The notes beneath the pieces were generated by a model. It ran no database searches. It saw only the letters and a list, made by a program, of their open reading frames with translations, and had not been told where the DNA came from. DNA of 64,000 bases from Petrosia ficiformis (lineage: Eukaryota; Porifera; Demospongiae; Haplosclerida; Petrosiidae): assembly GCA_947044365.1 (NCBI GenBank), contig OX345640.1:7364410-7428409 (forward strand), written 5' to 3'. Below are positions 11,587 to 23,429 of this stretch, one piece after another. Position 1 is the first letter of the stretch; each line of letters begins with the position of its first letter. Position numbers and translations under genes: made by a program.

Positions 11587-12262
11587 TACTGGGATGAATA
11601 TTCAATATTAAATTCAATGCTATGTTACGAATAGCTTTGAAGGTTCACACGTGTTTTTATCAATGTTGCTCTTACCTTGATTGGCTATAGAAAGCCTCCA
11701 AAACTGGACTATTACTTTATAACAAGTACTAGTCTTGTTCCTGTTTGGATTTAGCATCGCTGGACTGAGAAATGGGACAGAAGCAGCCAGCAACATAGTC
11801 TCAACTTTACTAGAACACGTCCACATTATTAACTAGTGATGAGCGATTCAATACCAAAGTACTCGATACTTCAATACCACATGTGAAATTTCTGGTATCG
11901 AGTAATGTTCAAGTATCGATACCAGTCACCACACCTCTATTTTTAATATGACACGCCCATTTCACAGAAACATTTTCATAGCGCTTCCACATTTGTGCAA
12001 AATTTAATGTTTATGTAATCATGTGTATTATGCACATTATGAAGTATTGGTATAGTACTCAATACAATCGATACTGATTCCCAAACTACTTGGTATCATA
12101 TCAAAATGAATATTACTGGTATCACCCACCACTATTATTAACCACATGTTTAGAAAGCACAAGTGTGCATGTACAAACATTACAGTGGGTGTGGCAGTGA
12201 ACCTTCAAAGGGAGATGAATACACAGCAAATGAACAATGGTTCAAACCTATTTCCCAGTCCT
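11587..12262. mobile_element. hAT-type non-autonomous element (same family as 18186-18586), with nested MITE
   Basis: The interior (TTCACACGTGTTTTTATCAA, TTGCTCTTACCTTGATTGGC, and GGTTCAAACCTATTTCCCAG near the end) is shared with the cleanly bounded element at 18186-18586. The left boundary is approximate. A second MITE (11834-12134) is nested inside. Gene B's copy starts abruptly at 54380 and is interrupted by a further insertion at 54509. Confidence 0.5.
11834..12134. mobile_element. nested hAT MITE with 8-bp target duplication TTATTAAC
   Basis: Begins TAGTGATGAGCG and ends GGTATCACCCACCACTA, imperfect inverted repeats. TTATTAAC flanks both sides exactly (11826-11833 and 12135-12142). The related element at 18186-18586 lacks the insertion, giving an empty site. 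Its copy at 55683-55985 shows that insertion preceded the segmental duplication. Confidence 0.78.
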
Positions 12263-12377
12263 AATTAATGTAGTTATTTTTCAACTCTTCCTTTTTATAC
12301 ATGTAGGTACTGTACATGTACCTTTATAAGTGTTTTCAGGAAGACAAACTACTAGTTGCAGTTTCTACATTTCTGTT

Positions 12378-13501
12378 TGCCACTTATTATGCACTAGCTC
12401 TAAGCTACTATACTATCACATGTACATGTTTGTTGAGCCACACCTCCCAAATGACATGTCTGTCACTTACTATGCACTAGCTCTAAGCTACTACACTATC
12501 ACATGTACATGTTTGTTGAGCCACACCTCCCAAATGACATGTCTGTCACTTACTATGCACTAGCTCTAAGCTACTATACTATCACGTGTACATGTTTGTT
12601 GAGCCACACCTCCCAAATGACATGTCTGTCACTTACTATGCACTAGCTCTAAGCTACTATACTATCACATGTACATGGTTGTTGAGCCACACCTCCCAAA
12701 TGACATGTCTGTCACTTACTATGCACTAGCTCTAAGCTACTACACTATCACATGTACATGTTTGTTGAGCCACACCTCCCAAATGACATGTCTGTCACTT
12801 ACTATGCACTAGCTCTAAGCTACTACACTATCACATGTACATGGTTGTTGAGCCACACCTCCCAAATGACATGTCTGTCACTTACTATGCACTAGCTCTA
12901 AGCTACTATACTATCACATGTACATGTTTGTTGAGCCACACCTCCCAAATGACATGTCTGTCACTTACTATGCACTAGCTCTAAGCTACTACACTATCAC
13001 ATGTACATGTTTGTTGAGCCACACCTCCCAAATGACATGTCTGTCACTTACTATGCACTAGCTCTAAGCTACTACACTATCACATGTACATGGTTGTTGA
13101 GCCACACCTCCCAAATGACATGTCTGTCACTTACTATGCACTAGCTCTAAGCTACTACACTATCACATGTACATGGTTGTTGAGCCACACCTCCCAAATG
13201 ACATGTCTGTCACTTACTATTCACTAGCTCTAAGCTACTATACTATCACATGTACATGGTTGTTGAGCCACACCTCCCAAATGACATGTCTGTCACTTAC
13301 TATTCACTAGCTCTAAGCTACTATACTATCACATGTACATGTTTGTTGAGCCACACCTCCCAAATGACATGTCTGTCACTTACTATGCACTAGCTCTTAG
13401 CTACTATACTATCACATGTACATGTTTGTTGAGCCACACCTCCCAAATGACATGTCTGTCACTTACTATGCACTAGCTCTAAGCTACTATACTATCACAT
13501 G
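12378..13501. repeat. 83-bp minisatellite, about 13.5 copies
   Basis: Exact 83-bp period; the unit contains TATGCACTAGCTCTAAGCTA, CACATGTACATGTTTGTTGA and GCCACACCTCCCAAATGACA. Copies are nearly identical with a few recurrent variants (TATACT/TACACT, GTTTG/GGTTG). Copies are directly adjacent with no unique spacers. It lies in what was the last intron of the RRP5 copy; the equivalent array at 56224-56895 has about 8 units. Confidence 0.95.
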
Positions 13502-13981
13502 CAGGGTTTGAATTTAGCACTTGTCCACTTGTCCTGACAAGTGAAAAATGATTCAAATTGTCCCTCGGACAAGCAACTAAACTTAATTATATTCATTGCA
13601 ATGATTGTGGGTGTAGCCACACCTTTGTTTACATACACGTGGTTACTGTATCAGCTGTTACTGCGAGGTGAGTCTGTTTAGGTATGGTAATAAAGATGAT
13701 TCTGATCACAGTGAACAGTCAGATTCTTGTGGATCACACACAAAAAGCACGTATTTTTCAGACCACATGGTTTAAAAGTTTCAATGGCTACGGTATGGTG
13801 ATGTAATGTTCTATACCATTTGTCGATCTAATAAGGATGCAGCAGACATTACACGTCCCTTGGTTATAGTAATTAATTTAGACACACCCCTCATGAATAT
13901 TGATAAATTGTCTGGGACAAGCGATTTTTTTGCCTACTTGCCCTATGGACAAGTGGATTAGAAAGTTAAATTCGAACTCTG
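13502..13981. mobile_element. hAT MITE inserted in the minisatellite
   Basis: A 480-bp element starting CAGGGTTTGAATTTAGCAC and ending AAATTCGAACTCTG, imperfect terminal inverted repeats with the hAT-type CAG..TT start. It is flanked by perfect 8-bp duplications ATCACATG (13494-13501 and 13982-13989) and interrupts an 83-bp repeat unit that resumes right after. The paralogous array near 56.8 kb is uninterrupted. Confidence 0.88.
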
Positions 13982-14376
13982 ATCACATGTACATGTTTGT
14001 TGAGCCACACCTCCCAAATGACATGTTTCCTTATATAACATTATCACTATGGAAAACAATAATTGATGGAATTTCTCTGCAAACCCAAAAATGTACATAC
14101 ATGATTATATGTACAGTACCTAACATTAGTTTACATACTATCACTGTACTTACATTGACTATAGTGTACTTTATGAGTGAAGTACACTGTACTTTGAATG
14201 TACTACACAGTATTACACCACATACAATTCACACATTACTATGATTACAGTACAAAGTAGTACTATAGTACTACTTAGAAGTACAGTTGACTTATTAAAA
14301 GTATAGGTTCCATCATAAACTTAATAAAGTCAGGTATTGTACATGTATTGTATAGTAGTAGTTCATTTGTACTAAC

Positions 14377-14542
14377 CTAACTGTAGTAATATCATTAGTC
14401 TGTATCATCATATCAAGATATACACACCATAAGTCAACACGACGAGGATAAGATGATAATAGACTATCAAACATTGTACGACCACGTTCTATATCTCCAT
14501 ATTTGAATTCAAATTGGGCAAACTTTGAAATGATGGTAACAT
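14377..14542 (-). pseudogene. RRP5-like HAT exon, duplicate copy
   Basis: A 166-bp exon identical in length and phase to 57263-57428; donor GTTAGT. It encodes [20 protein letters not shown] with one visible substitution (D for E) and no disabling change, but its gene is incomplete. Confidence 0.7.
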
Positions 14543-14811
14543 CTATATTATCAAAATAGTAATAATAATGAAGTGTATGATCCTATTATTCACATCAATA
14601 CTGTTTGTCACAAACATACCCACCTATACAAGTACCTACAGTGGAATCATGTTAATACAAACACTTACATATATCCAGTCCCTACTGGACTACCTTATGA
14701 ATAATACATTCGAATTCTTTTAGCATGAACACTGATTAAACGAATTTCTGTTTACACAATATTAAAATTAATTCCCTTGAAATGAGATTAGTACATCTTT
14801 TCGTTTCTTTT

Positions 14812-15770
14812 AAAATTGCCTTTATAACTCTCATATTTTATAAGACTTAAGATTCCAACTTACTTTACTGTCAAATTTATCCTTTGCTATCAGCAAGAAG
14901 AGAGCAGGTTGAAGTATAATAGTCCCACGAGCAACGCCCACCTCCTTATTAGCCTATATATCAAACAGCAGTGACTTAACTCACTTGAGTAGACAGAAGA
15001 TCATCTAAAAAAGCCATACACATCATATCATGCTTCATTAGTTGCAAGGAAGCAGTAAGGTGTTGAAATTGCAGTAGTCGGTAGCAATGCTTGTAGTTAG
15101 TGATTAATATGATGTCAATATGATGATGTAATGATTAATGATATTCATTAGTTATTACTGTTAGTAAAACCCGTCCCCTGGAATTTGTTTTAACCATTTA
15201 CCGACGAAGGTTGCAAATATGCAATTTTTGAATAATGCATTAATAAACAAAGTTAAATATTTACACTAAGAAGACATTTAGTTAGTTTAAATAAGGTAAA
15301 ACGTCAAATTCCAGGCCAAACAAAAGTGATAAAGACGCTAAGTATGACCGTCGCCGTTGACTACTACAGTTTCAAACACTCGTCTTGCAGCTAACGAAGC
15401 ATGTTTGTGGTATCAATGGCTTTCTTGGAAGATCTTCTGTATAACTAAGTGAGTTAAAAGTCATGGTTGCTTAACATTTAGGCGTTATACAGACTAGACA
15501 AAAAGTGGGCGTTGCCCGTCGATCACTATACTTACAAACGTTCGCCTTTCTCTCTTCCTGCTGATAGCGAAGTATAAATTTTACATCAATGGGTTGGTTA
15601 AAGACTCTTCTTTCCACGAAGTAAGTTAGAATGTTGAGTCTTATAAAATATGAGAGTTATAGTGTTGAAAAAATTATATAAATATTAAGTGCTCCGCCCA
15701 CACAAACTTTCTTAATTAAATTTCGATTAGTAATGCAAATGCTTATTTCAATTATAGTTGGTAAAGGGTT
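14812..15770. repeat. inverted pair of a dispersed repeat
   Basis: The left arm 14812-15130 (ATAACTCTCATATTTTATAAG, then CAGCAAGAAGAGAGCAGG) is the inverse of 15330-15665 (CTCTTCCTGCTGATAGCG, then ATATGAGAGTTATAGTG). Further copies lie at 16430-16800 and 61640-62230. The right arm belongs to the TTAA-flanked element 15194-15768. Confidence 0.6.
15194..15768. mobile_element. piggyBac-like MITE with TTAA target site
   Basis: Termini CCATTTACCGACGAAGG and (reverse strand) CCCTTTACCAACTATAATT are imperfect inverted repeats flanked on both sides by TTAA, the piggyBac target. There is no transposase ORF, so it would be mobilised in trans. A second copy of the same terminus (TTAACCCTTTACCGAC) occurs at about 16410. 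Confidence 0.6.
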
Positions 15771-15887
15771 AATGCACTCCACTGTACATACATGTATCTA
15801 CCAGCTATGAACTCGTACAGTTAGAAACCCAAAGTATCACTCATACATGTACATGTAATACACATGTCAAACACATGTCATACTTAC

Positions 15888-16041
15888 GTTGTTGTTTTGA
15901 TAAGCTTTTTAAACTTCTTTTCATCAAGTTTCTAGCAGCTTCTAATCTTCCATGTTGCATTTGAAACATACCATATCTTATCCATACTTGTACTTCATTA
16001 CTGAATTTCTTTGTCATAGTTTGATATAGTTGTTCAGCTAG
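15888..16041 (-). pseudogene. RRP5-like HAT exon, duplicate copy
   Basis: A 154-bp exon with acceptor TTACAG and donor GTAAGT, matching 57528-57681 in length, phase and nearly all bases. Open reading throughout (contains [20 protein letters not shown]). Confidence 0.7.
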
Positions 16042-16254
16042 CTGTAATGAAGAGTAAATAATAACATTATAATAATAAATAATATTATATTATATTACAT
16101 GATTTGGGTTTGAAAATGTGCTATTTTCAGGAAAAATACTTTTTTTTTGAGGCCAAACAATGGATCTTTTCTTCATTTAGTAACACATCATCATCAAGAA
16201 GGTTTTAGAATACAAAACAAACATACATGTAGTTGCACATATACACAGTATATA

Positions 16255-17297
16255 CAGTAGCCCTCAATAAAAAGTTCCCGTACCGTAAACGTACTACGCA
16301 CGTACAACTTGCGTATTACGCTGTGAGTACGCTACGATACGTACGTAGTTTGTATACGTTACGGTACGTATACGCCCCCATTACAAATAATAATTAAAGA
16401 GTGATTAATTAACCCTTTACCGACTATAATTGAGTTTTCGTCTATATAAATTTTCAACACTATAACTCTCATATTTTACATGTATAAGACTCAACATTCT
16501 AACTTGCTTTGTGGAAAGAAGAGTCTTTTAAAAAAAACCATTTATGTAAAATTTATACTTTTCTATCAGCAGAAAGAGAGAAAGGCGAACGTTTGTAAGT
16601 ATAGTAGTCGACGGGCAACGCCCACTTTTTGTCTAGTCTGTATAACTTCTGAATTTTGAGCAACCATGACTTTTAACTCACTTAGTCATACAGACGACCT
16701 TCTAAGAAAGCCATTGATACCAGAAACATGCTTCGTTAGCTGCAGGAAAGCAGCAAGACGAGTGTTTGAAACTGTAGTAGTCATCTGTAAGTCAACTATA
16801 CTTCTGATTTCTGCCGTTATTTTTGACGGCCATCCAGAGCCATGTCGTCTACAAATCCTTCCAGATGAACTGTAGAGTTATAAATTTGTGTATTCCTCGT
16901 CTGCTAGCCTTCTTCTTGAAGTTTCTTGGCAATAGTAGGCACTCTAAAACCTTTACAGTGGTAGAAGAGAATCTGCTGCTTGACATAAACGATCGTAACA
17001 CATTGAGTAGTTCTGAAAAGAACTTAAGAACGAAGATAGAAAGTAGATGCAGAAAGAGAAATAAACGAAGAAGACAGACCTAACAGAAACGCTAAAGAAA
17101 CGAAATAAACCGCAGACGTTAGGCCTAGGCACGTGTCACTAAGGTGTGGCAATTATAATTTTACATAATTATGTACGTTACACTGCGCAATAAGTGCGTA
17201 GCCATCTACACGTAAGTAGTAATAGCGTAATACGGTAAGTAACGTAGCACGTACGTACTACATCTACGGTACGGGAACTTTTTTTTGAGGGCTACTG
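16255..17297. mobile_element. pogo/mariner-like non-autonomous transposon, TA target
   Basis: The left end CAGTAGCCCTCAATAAAAAG and the right end read in reverse CAGTAGCCCTCAAAAAAAAG continue into GTTCCCGTACCGTA on both sides: terminal inverted repeats of more than 30 bp. TA flanks both ends. The interior contains a copy of the dispersed repeat also seen at 15.5 and 62.1 kb. No transposase is recognised. Confidence 0.8.
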
Positions 17298-17399
17298 TAT
17301 ACTGTACATGTCATTTTACAAATACTACAGACGACATTGAGTATGTAACAAACCATCTACAATGCCTTTATACAAACTCGATTGTTATACAACACTGAC

Positions 17400-18010
17400 A
17401 TCTATTATTATATATTGTATTACATATAATTATGTATCTAGTCTTTCTCTATTATCTCTATTGTATCATTATTGTATTACATGTAATCCTATTGTTTATT
17501 TATTATATATTGTATTACATATAATTATGTATCTAGTCTTTCTCTATTATCTCCATTGTATCATTATTGTACTACATGTACATATAATTATGTATCTAGT
17601 CTTTCTCTATTATCTCCATTGTATCATTATTGTATTACATGTACATATAATTATGTATCTAGTCTTTCTCTATTATCTCTATTGTATTACATGTACATAT
17701 AATTATGTATCTAGTCTTTCTCTATTATCTCTATTGTATCATTATTGTATTACATGTACATATAATAATCCTATTGTTTATTTATTATCTATTGTATTAT
17801 ACATTGTATATTATTGTATAATTATGTCTCTTTATTGTATCAGATAATGATATTGTATCGGTATTGTATTGTATAATCATAATAAACCTATTGTTTATTT
17901 ATTATCTATTGTATTATACATTGTATATTATTGTATAATTATGTCTCTTTATTGTATCAGATAATGGTATTGTATCGGTATTGTATTGTATAATCATAAT
18001 AAACCTATTG
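17400..18010. repeat. irregular 51-95 bp minisatellite and 120-bp duplication
   Basis: The motif GTATCTAGTCTTTCTCTATT recurs at 17434, 17529, 17592, 17655 and 17706. It is followed by two copies of a block containing CCTATTGTTTATTTATTATC and TATTGTATCGGTATTGTATT (about 17770-17890 and 17887-18008). The long open frame across it is a by-product of the repeat. Confidence 0.85.
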
Positions 18011-18185
18011 TTTGTTTATTATATATTGTATCACACAACACTACATGTATGTCTCCATTATTCATTTCTTTGTGAGTATATAAGCTGAGATAGTTTATGT
18101 ATTAGCCAGTTAGAAGTTAGTGAACTTGAAAAAGAAGTGAACTCTATCATTCTCTAAGCACTCGGAACACACCTCTGTTCTATAG

Positions 18186-18586
18186 TAGGGCTGGGACGAA
18201 GGTAGAAAAACAACCTTTGAAGCTTCGTCAGCAAAAATGAACGAACCTTCGAAGGTTCGCACGTGTTATTATCAATGTTGCTCTTACCTTGTTTGGCAAT
18301 ATAATGCCTCCAAAACTGGATTATTGCAAGTACTAGTCTTGTTCCTATAACTATTTCTACTTGGATTTAGCATCGCTTGAATGAAAATTTGGGCAGAAAC
18401 AGCCAACAACTCGGCCTAAACTTTCTTGGACACACCCACAATTTTAACCACACGTTTAGATTGCAAAGTGCACATGTGCAAACATTGAAGTGGGCGTGGC
18501 AGCGAAGCTTCGAAGGGAGAAATTTAGCTTCGAATGCGCAGTAAACGAACGAAGGTTCCAATATTCGAACCTTTTTCCCAGCCCTA
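18186..18586. mobile_element. hAT MITE, 401 bp, target duplication TTCTATAG
   Basis: Starts TAGGGCTGGGACGAAGG and ends CCTTTTTCCCAGCCCTA on the same strand, i.e. inverted repeats; perfect 8-bp direct repeats TTCTATAG at 18178-18185 and 18587-18594. It also carries several subterminal GAAGGTTC/CTTCGAAG palindromes. Confidence 0.88.
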
Positions 18587-18594
18587 TTCTATAG

Positions 18595-19176
18595 TCTGTT
18601 CAACAGTGTATTCCAAGGAGAAGATTCAGCATATTCAGTTGTTGGGTAGGACGAAAATGGATTACAGATACCTAGACTACAATTATTACAAAGATGCTGT
18701 GGATCAATTGTCTATCATTCTGTATACACTCGAATACTGCACCCCATTCTACTCTAACAGAACAAGGTATTCCATGAGGATTTTATCTCACTAACACACA
18801 CAGTCATTAGATGTTAGTAATGTATTACTGATAATTATATTACTGTAAGGTTAGTGATACAATACTTACTATTAAAGGTCATTCACGTTCACCATGACCT
18901 CAGAAAAATATTCATAGCTTTAGTTTGGAATGTCCAACAATTTTTTACCAGCACCATTTTCATATAATAGTCCTTCCCATTCCCTTTTGTTTATGTCAAG
19001 TTTCAATCCATTGCTTCTTTATTGAGTTACAGTATAATCATGTATTAACCATATGACATTAAACTACATGTACATGTATACACTATAGTACATATAAACT
19101 CATAATATTGAGGACATCGTGAGTATGAACAGACTACAGTATACTAAATAGGAAGTCATTATATCCAACGTTCAAC
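18595..19176. other. no recognised feature
   Basis: AT-rich sequence. A short minus-strand stretch near 18910-19010 reads NKREWEGLLYENGAGKKLLD before a stop; it could be an exon remnant but I do not recognise it. Confidence 0.35.
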
Positions 19177-19178
19177 TA

Positions 19179-19755
19179 CCGTAGATTGGGAAATTTTCAC
19201 TGGTAAAATTTTACGCCGGTTAAATTTTCACATGGTTTTATTTTCGTCGCTATGATCACTTGACGAAAATTAGTGTATTGCGAAATTTTACATACGTACG
19301 TAAACGTAATTGTAATTATGCGTAAATATTTCAATTTTTCTTCCAACGTTTCACGTTACTGGTCAAAAGAGTATGGAGACGTTTCAGAAGGAGTCCTGTG
19401 TCAGAGGGTATCACATATACAGTGAGCTTTGGGATGCAGTTGTTTCTTCCCAGTCTTTTTGCTCTGACCCATTGCCTTCTGCACTTCTTTGTTTGCTCCA
19501 GCAATCCCCTGGGCAGATATAGAAGATGTGAGTGGTCCCTTGGGATCTGGAAGACAATCAACAGGCTTCATATATCGTAGTAGAGCCATCTTCTCAAACA
19601 GTAGCTAGCACTGGACACTACTCGCTGACACGTACGTACACGTGGAATAAACTTACTCTAATTATTCGTTGAAGAAAATATTTCGCTTGTTTAATTTTCG
19701 TCGTTGAAGGTGGTCGACGAAAATCTTTTTAGGACGAAAATTTACCGATCTACGG
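19179..19755. mobile_element. pogo-like non-autonomous transposon, TA target
   Basis: Terminal inverted repeats CCGTAGATTGGGAAATTTTC and, reversed from the right, CCGTAGATCGGTAAATTTTCG, each flanked by TA. A minus-strand ORF at 19589-19401 begins MALLRYMKPVDCLPDPKGPL, which resembles the first exon of pogo/Tigger-type transposase genes in marine invertebrates (recalled pattern). So this is probably an internally deleted copy of an autonomous element. Confidence 0.72.
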
Positions 19756-19810
19756 TAATACATGTCTACATACAATTACTAGTACACCCAATCAGGTCAG
19801 TATATCTTAC

Positions 19811-20146
19811 CTTGGTTTAGTTGTTAATTCTAGTGTTGCTGTCCGAGGTTTAACAGATGACCTGTAGATAAGTATATGTAAAGTACATGTACATGTATAA
19901 CCAATATTCCATTGTACATGTAAAGTACATGTACATTGTATAACCAGTACATGTAAAGTACACAATGTACATGTATAACCAGTACTCCATTTTACATGTA
20001 CATTATATAACCAGTATTCCTCCATTATACATGTATACGTTAGTACTTCATTATTTCACTCACTCTGGTGATGAATATTTTCTAAATTCTAAAATTCTTG
20101 CTTTAACAACATCACCAGCTGTATAATTTTTTAACGGATTCTCATC
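19811..20146 (-). pseudogene. RRP5-like S1-domain exons, duplicate copy
   Basis: Two minus-strand exons. 20146-20064 encodes DENPLKNYTAGDVVKARILE; 19861-19811, entered after CTACAG and leaving at GTAAGA, encodes SSVKPRTATLELTTKP. Joined in phase (GA+G) they read as the core of an S1 RNA-binding repeat like those of RRP5/PDCD11. In protein order they would precede the S1 exon at 61174-61276, so they may be the part of RRP5 that is missing upstream of 61276. Acceptor of the first exon is weak. Also on this strand, 20390-20290 is open and ends a possible exon at donor CCAG|GTGAGA, but I do not recognise its product. Confidence 0.5.
19873..20035. repeat. ACATGTACATGT-rich low-complexity tract
   Basis: Repeated (TG)TACATGTA words mixed with ATAACCAGTA(C/T)TCCAT. 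The same hexamer-like palindromic microsatellite recurs at 39720-39752, 58610-58700, 59070-59095 and 61350-61405. Confidence 0.7.
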
Positions 20147-20149
20147 CTT

Positions 20150-22093
20150 TAAAAATATAAATAATAATAATAATACAATATATTTAGTATTAAGTTCAAT
20201 TGAACATACCTTTACTAGTTCATCTGTTGCCATGGTGATGTGTACATGTATATGTACATGAACAAGTACATGTATATGTTATCTTTGCTTCTCCTTTTCT
20301 ACTGAAGTCAGTCTCAACATCATCTTTATCAACAGATTCTTTGAGTTTACCAACTCCTCCTTTCATATCTAATGAAGAAGACATCTCACCTGGTTTAAGA
20401 GTTGCTAGAGAGCAAAATTAATATTTAATACTACAGCAACACTCTGTACACAAACACAGTACAAGTGGATGATATTATACATGTGGATACCAGAGGATAA
20501 CTATACCGTATTTGTGGGTTTCAGCATATATATATATGCCTTATAGACAAAAACAGTATGAAGGCAATATATGAAGGTATACAAAAATTATATTTAAAAG
20601 GACTTTCTTTACCTTTCCCAATTGTTCTCTTCTTGCTCTTCTACTTCTTTTGTAGCATCGCCTGCACTGTTTTTCTCTTCATTTCTCCTCCTTTTTCCTC
20701 GAGAAGTAGGTCCTGAAGCCACATTTTCTCCCTACCATGACCACGTGGCATGTGGATCTAAATATACGGAATTCCGTATTTTGAAACATGCTTTGGGCGT
20801 GGTATGGGTGTGGCTGAAATCTTTTGAAGATGAATCTCAGTTCTTTACACAACTGCTCTCCCTTACTCTCCTTGAGAAAGAATTCTCCTGTTGTAGGAAC
20901 TCATGAACCCAATGCTTTTATCCTGTCTATGAGAAAAGATGATGATTTGGATACTCTTCATAGTTATGGAATACACAGTATATCTCACATAGGTTTGTTT
21001 GGTAATACAATTAATTATGTGTAATATAACATCTAGTAATATTACCTATCTATAAACTAGTATTGGATCAAACAGAAATAATGTCACGTCATTAATATTC
21101 GACACCACTTGTAGATCCACATACTAGCATGGACTGTAATAATGCAGTTTGGAAGTATGGGGCTGCATGAATATTAATGAGCTGCTGCTCTTTTCACATC
21201 ATCTCTAGTACTTAATTAGTTTTTTGTACATTCACTGCTAAAATGCAAAAAGATTGTAATGATTATGCAGTATGGTCATTTATAAACTTGTAGATCTCTA
21301 TGTCCATGCCCGTGTTTTTGATAAGCTCATATGGTGCACCAGTGGTCCAAAAAGCTTCTTATTTGGGACTGTATAGATCTCTCTTTGGGCCAGTGGCGCA
21401 GTTAATTATGATATTGTCACTAACAACATTAACTGTTTGTTAATTGGCTCAAGATGTATTCCCAATGGTGCACATTGTTTGGTCCATATGTAGTATATAC
21501 ATATCTAGTTGCACTTCCACATGTCTCTCTACAAGATAAACACTTTTATGATAAGAAAAGTACACTTGAGTCAAATTCCAGCTGCATCAACCTAAGACAA
21601 CCTTACACTTCCACTCTTTATCATGATCATTGTTATCATGGCTTTGTTAGCTTCAATTAATGGAACAATACATTATCAACCAGTTGCTTTTCTATGAAAA
21701 CTGATCTAGTCTATGTCAGAGTTGCATTCAGGAATTTTTGTTAGAGAGAGGATAGAATGGATGATGTGAATTGCACTGCTCCTGGGTGGTGTGGGGGTAT
21801 CCTTCCTCAGGCCTTCCCTCACTGTGTATGAACCCCTATGTGTACAAGACAACTCACTCCCGGCCTATTTCACTATTAAATAGATCAATGATATTCATTT
21901 CTATTTGACATTCACATATTTAAACATAGTATCAACACTTCATATAATATTCAACACAATGTAATCATATCCTGTGACGTTGATCTTAGCTACTCATGCT
22001 TGCATCAAACAAGAGAGCATCAGAGATTGCATTTCATCAATAGAGCATTATATTACATAAGTATGTTATTAAATGAGAGAGCATGTACATAGG
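20150..22093. other. mostly non-coding; one dispersed repeat
   Basis: No gene is supported. At about 21322-21475 a repeat (AAGCTCATATGGTGCACCA, then CTGTTTGTTAATTGGCTCAAG) is shared with 59389-59550 in an RRP5 intron. Short ORFs have no recognisable product. On the minus strand near 20630-20740 a charged open stretch (SRGKRRRNEEKNSAGDATKE) next to GGTAAAG could be an N-terminal exon, unassigned. Confidence 0.35.
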
Positions 22094-22327
22094 TAGGGCC
22101 TAGGAATATCAAAACTGAAAAAGCAAAGAAAAAAGATTGAGATGATTCCAGCTTAGCAACAAAATTAAACTAACCACTTCCACATAACAACCCTACATAA
22201 GTATAGATATAGTAAAAGCAATGAAAACGAAGCTGTACTTTGTATAGGGTTGTTATATGGAAGTAGTTAGATGTTGCTAAGCTGGTATCATTTTAATTCT
22301 GTGCTTTTTTAGTTTTGATATCCCTAC
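22094..22327. mobile_element. hairpin MITE with arms of about 90 bp
   Basis: The left arm GTAGGG..AATATCAAAACTG to CACTTCCACATAACAACCCTA is the inverse of the right arm TAGGGTTGTTATATGGAAGT to AGTTTTGATATCCCTAC. The spacer between the arms is about 50 bp. A degraded relative appears in NLR introns near 6020-6147 and 42410-42560. Confidence 0.75.
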
Positions 22328-23429
22328 ATGCTATCTCATTTTTTTAATGATTTTTTTTTTTACTATTCTTGTTTCAATTCTGTTTTTATGTCATAGTTAT
22401 TTTTCAGCTTTCCCTGTAGGTGCATGTATTACACATACTGTAAACATAAATTCATTTGTACTTGTGCATCTAGGAATAAGCATAATTTCATGAAGCTTGG
22501 TATACTGAGCCAACCCTCCACTTTGCAAACGTTGTCTACACCCTTGTTTAAGACAGCCAACACCAACCTCCAAAACGTAGGTGGTACTGGCTGATCGTGG
22601 TTTCTACTCTTTGTTAAACACTCAGAACTGATCTATCTTTCATAAACGTATATGGGCAACATTGTAGGTGTGGCATTGGTATGCTATATGGCTTATCATG
22701 AGTATAGCGGATACATGGAAATGATTAGTTCAATTTTGTTTGTTGTCTATAATATACTTTTCAATAGTTTGTTGCATACAATGTATGGACATATAAACAT
22801 GAACTACATGCACCTACCTCAGAAAAGTTATTCTACAAACTATTCATAAACAAAATTATTTATGTTGGATACACTTGTGTGTAATTCATGCATTAATTAC
22901 TATTATAATTATAATATTATTCCAGAAGAGCTCTTTGTAGCATGTCTACTCTTTTCTGAATTATATTTTGTGTTGTGCACATGTATGTATGTGATGTGAT
23001 GACTAGTTCATTTATTGATCCAGATCACCAAACAGTAATATCATAGACAGAGAGAAGAGAATACTGCACAGCAACCAGGTACAATTCATTATTATAGTCC
23101 TCTTCATATAGTTGAATTATACATTTATACTTTTTATAATCATAGATATATCTGTACAGCAGTTCACGTCTCATACTGGTGGCAATTAAGAAACATATAG
23201 TGAGTTCATTGTTCGTGTATGACGGAAATATTTCCCCCTTGAAATACATTTTGAAACTTTTCATGTTTGAAAGTGTAAATATGCAAAAAAAGAGATTGTA
23301 ATTGCATTTTATTCATTTAATATGTGGTGACTATAGCTGATGAGATTAAAGTAAATTTTGAAGAAAGTAAACTATGTGATTACAATAATAAAGTTATAAT
23401 CATGATCACCAATTTCATGTACTTGTATA
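22328..23429. other. no recognised feature
   Basis: AT-rich sequence; the open frames at 22652-22849 (+) and 23025-23264 (-) have no recognisable domain, no clear splice context and no second copy in the window. Confidence 0.35.

Larger units (their letters stand above)
11247..16041 (-). pseudogene. RRP5/PDCD11-like 3' end, duplicated and truncated copy
   Basis: Three minus-strand exons match the RRP5 gene at 54128-57681: 16041-15888 (starting [13 protein letters not shown]), 14542-14377 ([20 protein letters not shown]) and a clipped last exon 11332-11247. All encode HAT-type helical repeats. Splice sites of the first two are kept, without stops. The last exon has lost about 30 codons: sequence equivalent to 53869-54220 is deleted, with ATTC at both breakpoints, and the frame ends shortly after at a new stop. 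The upstream HAT exons (58283-59205 in the other copy) are not found here, so a working RRP5 is unlikely. Confidence 0.75.

Noticed and set aside
12330..12563. 77-codon ORF
   Set aside because: Translation of the 83-bp minisatellite; a stop arises when the period shifts frame.
12378..14030. CRISPR-like array
   Set aside because: Units of 83 bp are directly adjacent with no unique spacers, and this is eukaryotic DNA; it is a minisatellite.
17362..17847. 161-codon ORF rich in Y, I, L, suggestive of a membrane protein
   Set aside because: Lies in an AT-rich minisatellite; the hydrophobic sequence repeats with the DNA unit and there is no family resemblance.
22652..23264. Short ORFs on both strands in the gene-poor region
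   Set aside because: No domain, no conserved copy and no splice context; expected by chance in 1 kb.
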